Below, piece by piece: positions 61,357 to 64,000 of a stretch of 64,000 nt of DNA (its first letter is position 1; each line of letters starts with the position of its first letter). The notes below the pieces were generated by a model, which made no database searches, was not told where the DNA came from, and saw nothing but the letters and a program-made list of their open reading frames with translations. The DNA is from Caldilineaceae bacterium (GTDB taxonomy: Bacteria; Chloroflexota; Anaerolineae; Caldilineales; Caldilineaceae), in the NCBI GenBank assembly GCA_022824025.1, contig JAJEBF010000014.1, positions 248,001 to 312,000 of the forward strand. Reading direction: 5' to 3'. A program made the translations under genes and the position numbers.

Positions 61357-62274
61357 TCACCCAACCGTGCCGTCAATCACCTTGACTTCCTGCGCCTCCT
61401 GAATCGGTACCGGCCTCAAAGCCTCCCTTTCCTCCGGCAAGATCCATCCGGCCAACACGTAGACCAGAACACCGGTCCCCACGCTGCCGATGGCAAATGC
61501 GACCCAGATGAGCCTGACTAGATTGGAGTCTAATCCGATCGCCTTGCCTAGGGCTCCGCACACGCCAAATACGAGCCGGTCCTCACGGTTTCGTTTCAAA
61601 GGGATACCTTCCTTGGCCCGCCGCAAACCCGCCTTCGCCGACTCGCGATTCAAACCCGACGCGGCCCGCTCCTTCCCACTCCTCATCCCGTCCATAGCCC
61701 CGAAAAATCGACCGCGCCATGCCCGTTGATTCTTCAGCACCAGGAATCCCGCGCCAATCAGGAGTAGAGGCCAGAAGACCAACGCTGTTACCCGCCAGAA
61801 GACGCTCCACAAAGCCGGCAGCACGCCAAGGTTTGCCAGCAGCCACACCACGCCAACCACGACCAAAGCCAACCCGGCCCGCTCTACGTTCCGCTCATTC
61901 AATTCCAGCGCCGCCGGCGCGCGTTGTCCGGCCTTCGTTGTCCCCACGGGCAACAGGAGCCACAGCGCCGCGTAGGCAAACAAACCTGTCCCAGCGGTCC
62001 CAAGCGTCAAGACAACCCACATCAGGCGCACCAGAATCGGATCGATCCCAAAATAGTCGCCCAAGCCGGCGCAAATCCCGCCTATCATCTTGTCTTCCGG
62101 ATGACGGAAGAGGAATGACGTCCGCCTTCCTTCCGCGCGCGTTGTCTGCTCCTCCTCAACAGTCTCTACCGGAACTGTCGATTCTCCCACGGCCCCTTGG
62201 ACCCCCGAGACCGAACTCTCTTCCACATCCGGGCCCCCTGTCTGCGCACTCTGGCTTGGCCTGGTTTCGTTCAT
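61357..62274 (-). CDS. Protein with two PspC domains
   Basis: The 305-residue product has a disordered N-terminus (1-50), a first PspC domain at about 53-115 ('HPEDKMIGGICAGLGDYFGIDPILVRLMWVVLTLGTAGTGLFAYAALWLLLP'), two further membrane helices and a second PspC domain at about 228-290 ('EDRLVFGVCGALGKAIGLDSNLVRLIWVAFAIGSVGTGVLVYVLAGWILPEE'). PspC proteins sense envelope stress and, in some bacteria, link to PspA/LiaF systems. The duplication inside one protein is less common than a single PspC. A YtxH-like gene follows. Confidence 0.88.
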   Translation of the reverse strand: MNETRPSQSAQTGGPDVEESSVSGVQGAVGESTVPVETVEEEQTTRAEGRRTSFLFRHPEDKMIGGICAGLGDYFGIDPILVRLMWVVLTLGTAGTGLFAYAALWLLLPVGTTKAGQRAPAALELNERNVERAGLALVVVGVVWLLANLGVLPALWSVFWRVTALVFWPLLLIGAGFLVLKNQRAWRGRFFGAMDGMRSGKERAASGLNRESAKAGLRRAKEGIPLKRNREDRLVFGVCGALGKAIGLDSNLVRLIWVAFAIGSVGTGVLVYVLAGWILPEEREALRPVPIQEAQEVKVIDGTVG

Positions 62275-62484
62275 TGCTGGCTCCTTGCGTACTGGCTGGC
62301 GGCAGACCCTCTGTCGTCGCGCCGCGATACACTCTCAAGAAAGCACTACGCAGGCCTCCCCGCAAAGTTTCCGCCCATCGCGTTTGGCAGATCACAAGCC
62401 CCAACCGAAAGCGATGTTCCTATATCGGGTGGCCAAAGGGCCTGTCTGAATCCCCGCCTCTCAATCGCAAGCTGCACTCGGCGC

Positions 62485-63546
62485 TTAACCCCCCACACGA
62501 ACCTCTCCGCCCTCCCGCTCACTGCGGTAGATCCCGTCCAGAATCTGCAGTACCTGCAAAGACTCCTCCGCCGGCACGGGCGACGGCGCGCCCTCCGTGA
62601 TCGCCTTGGCAAACGCAACACATTCCAACGCGTGCGGCTCCATCTTATCCTGTGTCAGTTGCAGGAATCGATTGGAAAACTGCCTGGTCTCGTAGTTCGT
62701 TTCGAGGATCTTCGTGGACGGCCAGTGGCAACCGCCTTCGGTGCCGTATAGCCAGATCTGCGTGTCCTCCCCTGGCGTATCATGATGCAGCAGCCAGCTG
62801 GTTTCCAAAACGAGAGTCGCCCCATCTTCGAAGCGCACAAACGCCGCCGCGAAATCCTCAACATCCATATCCTGTGGAATCGGATCCAATCGCCACTGGC
62901 TGAACGCTCCCTCTCGCAACGCCAGCGGAGCCTTGGCCACCCCGGACACCGCCACCGGCTGCGGGTTGTCCATCAGCCAAAGCGTCAAATCCAGAATGTG
63001 CACGCCCACGTCAATAGTCGGGCCCCCGCCGCTGTGCTTCTTGTAAATGAAGCCGGGCCTCGCCGGCAGCCAGCCCCGGCGCAACATCCAACTGCGCGCG
63101 TGGTAGACGTCCCCCAGCGCACCCGCAGCTACTTCGGCCTTCAGCGCCTGGGAATCTCCCCTGAATCGAAAATGCTGCGCCGTCATCAGCAGCTTGCCCG
63201 ACCGATCACGCGCCGCGATCATCGCCTCAATCTCCTCCGGCGTCGGCGCCAGCGGCTTCTCGCACAACACATGCTTGCCCGCGTCCAGGGCCGCGATCGA
63301 AATCGGCGCATGGTACCGGTTGGGCGTGCAAACATCGATTATGTCTATGTCCGGATCGCGAAACAGCTCCGCCGGATCGGTCGCCAACTTCGTCACGCCA
63401 TAGACCGCGCCCCAGTTCTCCAGCGCCTCCGCCGAAATATCGCTGCCTGCCACCACCTCCGCATGCTCCGATGCCGCCCAGCCCGGCATATGCGTCTTGG
63501 CGATGCCGCCCACCCCAACTACCCCAACCTTCAAGATTTTCGACAC
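62485..63546 (-). CDS. Gfo/Idh/MocA-family oxidoreductase
   Basis: The 353-residue protein has a Rossmann start 'KVGVVGVGGIAKTHMPGW', 'IDVCTPNRYHAPISIAALDAGKHVLCEKPLAPTPEE' (the EKP lysine), and a C-terminal domain with 'GGGPTIDVGVHILDLTLWLMDNP', the D..H catalytic pair. The family oxidises or epimerises sugars and inositols with NAD(P). A 210-nt gap separates it from the PspC gene, and upstream lies gene-free DNA to the window edge, so its pathway is unknown. Confidence 0.92.
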   Translation of the reverse strand: MSKILKVGVVGVGGIAKTHMPGWAASEHAEVVAGSDISAEALENWGAVYGVTKLATDPAELFRDPDIDIIDVCTPNRYHAPISIAALDAGKHVLCEKPLAPTPEEIEAMIAARDRSGKLLMTAQHFRFRGDSQALKAEVAAGALGDVYHARSWMLRRGWLPARPGFIYKKHSGGGPTIDVGVHILDLTLWLMDNPQPVAVSGVAKAPLALREGAFSQWRLDPIPQDMDVEDFAAAFVRFEDGATLVLETSWLLHHDTPGEDTQIWLYGTEGGCHWPSTKILETNYETRQFSNRFLQLTQDKMEPHALECVAFAKAITEGAPSPVPAEESLQVLQILDGIYRSEREGGEVRVGG

Positions 63547-64000
63547 GTCGACTTCCTTTCGGTCTTCAGTTTTCGTCCCAATTCCATAAATGCCCGGCCA
63601 CTGTCAAATCATAGCTCCCGCCATGCCAGCCTCCATAGGCGCCGATCCGCCAGCCCTGCAAAAATCTCTTTTGCCGCCAGTGCGCTGCCATCCCCAATGG
63701 TCGTCCAGCCAACCAGACACATGCCCACTCAACCACATCCCTCAAAAAGTGGAGCCCCGCCCCAATCACAAACTTCAGCGCCCCCGTCCCAAGGCCCTCT
63801 CACCACTGACCACTGCAGTCCCCCCCATAAATTACAGCCCTCCCGACCGGGGAATGTCCGCCACCCCAACATGAATCACAGCCTGAATCCAATCATCTGG
63901 TTTCGAACAATAATCCTCCCGAAATCATAGCACGAATGACATGCCCCCTCAATCACGAATCTGCGCCAAGGTCCAGGCTTGACCTGGACCAGAAAGAGAA
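63547..64000. other. Gene-free right edge with a short repeat motif
   Basis: No supported gene in these 454 bp; any upstream coding sequence is beyond the window. CACTGACCACTG at 63804-63815 belongs to the motif shared with 36561-36584 and 52911-52920. The stretch 63560-63850 is C-rich on the plus strand, like the other repeat-bearing gaps. Confidence 0.5.

Overview
The window is a continuous stretch of a GC-rich bacterial chromosome with dense, mostly single-copy housekeeping genes, many GTG starts and many 4-8 nt overlaps between neighbours. The mix of genes suggests a Chloroflexota-like bacterium, perhaps related to Anaerolineae or Caldilineae: a SufBCD-SufU iron-sulfur system with SufR, a mevalonate kinase, a stand-alone methylmalonyl-CoA mutase large subunit with its epimerase, a nucleoside-type BMP ABC transporter, a divergent glycogen synthase beside GlgB, and PspC, FRG and TPR proteins. 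That placement is inferred from gene content only. No rRNA, CRISPR array, transposase or phage gene was seen. One tRNA (Leu, anticodon CAA) is present.

Layout. 1-7.5 kb: the end of a large membrane protein joining a YfhO-like half to a Wzx-like flippase half, an alkyltransferase-like DNA-repair protein, a CtaG-like protein and a secreted metalloprotease lipoprotein. 7.5-14.3 kb (all minus): a DUF177-rpmF-fabD-fabG-nusB-tatB-tatC housekeeping run, then a small coiled-coil gene and a nucleotidyltransferase/PAP2 pair. 14.6-21.4 kb (plus): the suf operon sufR-sufC-sufB-sufD-rhodanese-sufU-Rieske-sufT. It begins at a consensus promoter whose -35 box lies inside a perfect 15-bp inverted repeat, and its wider gaps carry GC-rich hairpins. 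No cysteine desulfurase (sufS) is present; a two-domain rhodanese sits where one might be expected.

21.6-27.3 kb (minus) is the most accessory-looking part: a TPR protein, a membrane-anchored partner overlapping it by 4 nt, an FRG-domain/TPR protein, a gene-free AT-rich stretch, and an alpha-helical repeat protein with its own terminator. 27.4-34.1 kb (plus): dnaX-ybaB-recR, then methylmalonyl-CoA mutase, a hotdog thioesterase, methylmalonyl-CoA epimerase and a TPR protein. 34.1-37 kb: gene-poor DNA with dispersed pyrimidine-rich repeats, a structured leader in front of a large NDK-like protein, and rsfS. 37-45 kb: a complete BMP-family nucleoside-type ABC transporter (binding lipoprotein, two permeases, double ATPase), an uncharacterised glycosidase-like protein and an HDAC-family deacetylase.

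45-55.8 kb: a small unknown gene, glycerophosphodiesterase, mevalonate kinase, then on the minus strand nagA, glgB and a GlgA-like synthase, followed on the plus strand by a CDP-alcohol phosphotransferase, a small membrane protein and an alanine-racemase-fold PLP enzyme. 55.9-63.5 kb: a tail-anchored protein with four cyclic-nucleotide-binding-like domains, tRNA-Leu, an ECF sigma factor with a membrane anti-sigma candidate overlapping mutM, a YtxH-like protein, a double-PspC protein and a Gfo/Idh/MocA oxidoreductase. The best candidates for undescribed biology are the FRG/TPR cluster, the interrupted NDK-like protein with its structured leader, the sufS-less suf operon with its operator, and the YfhO-flippase fusion.
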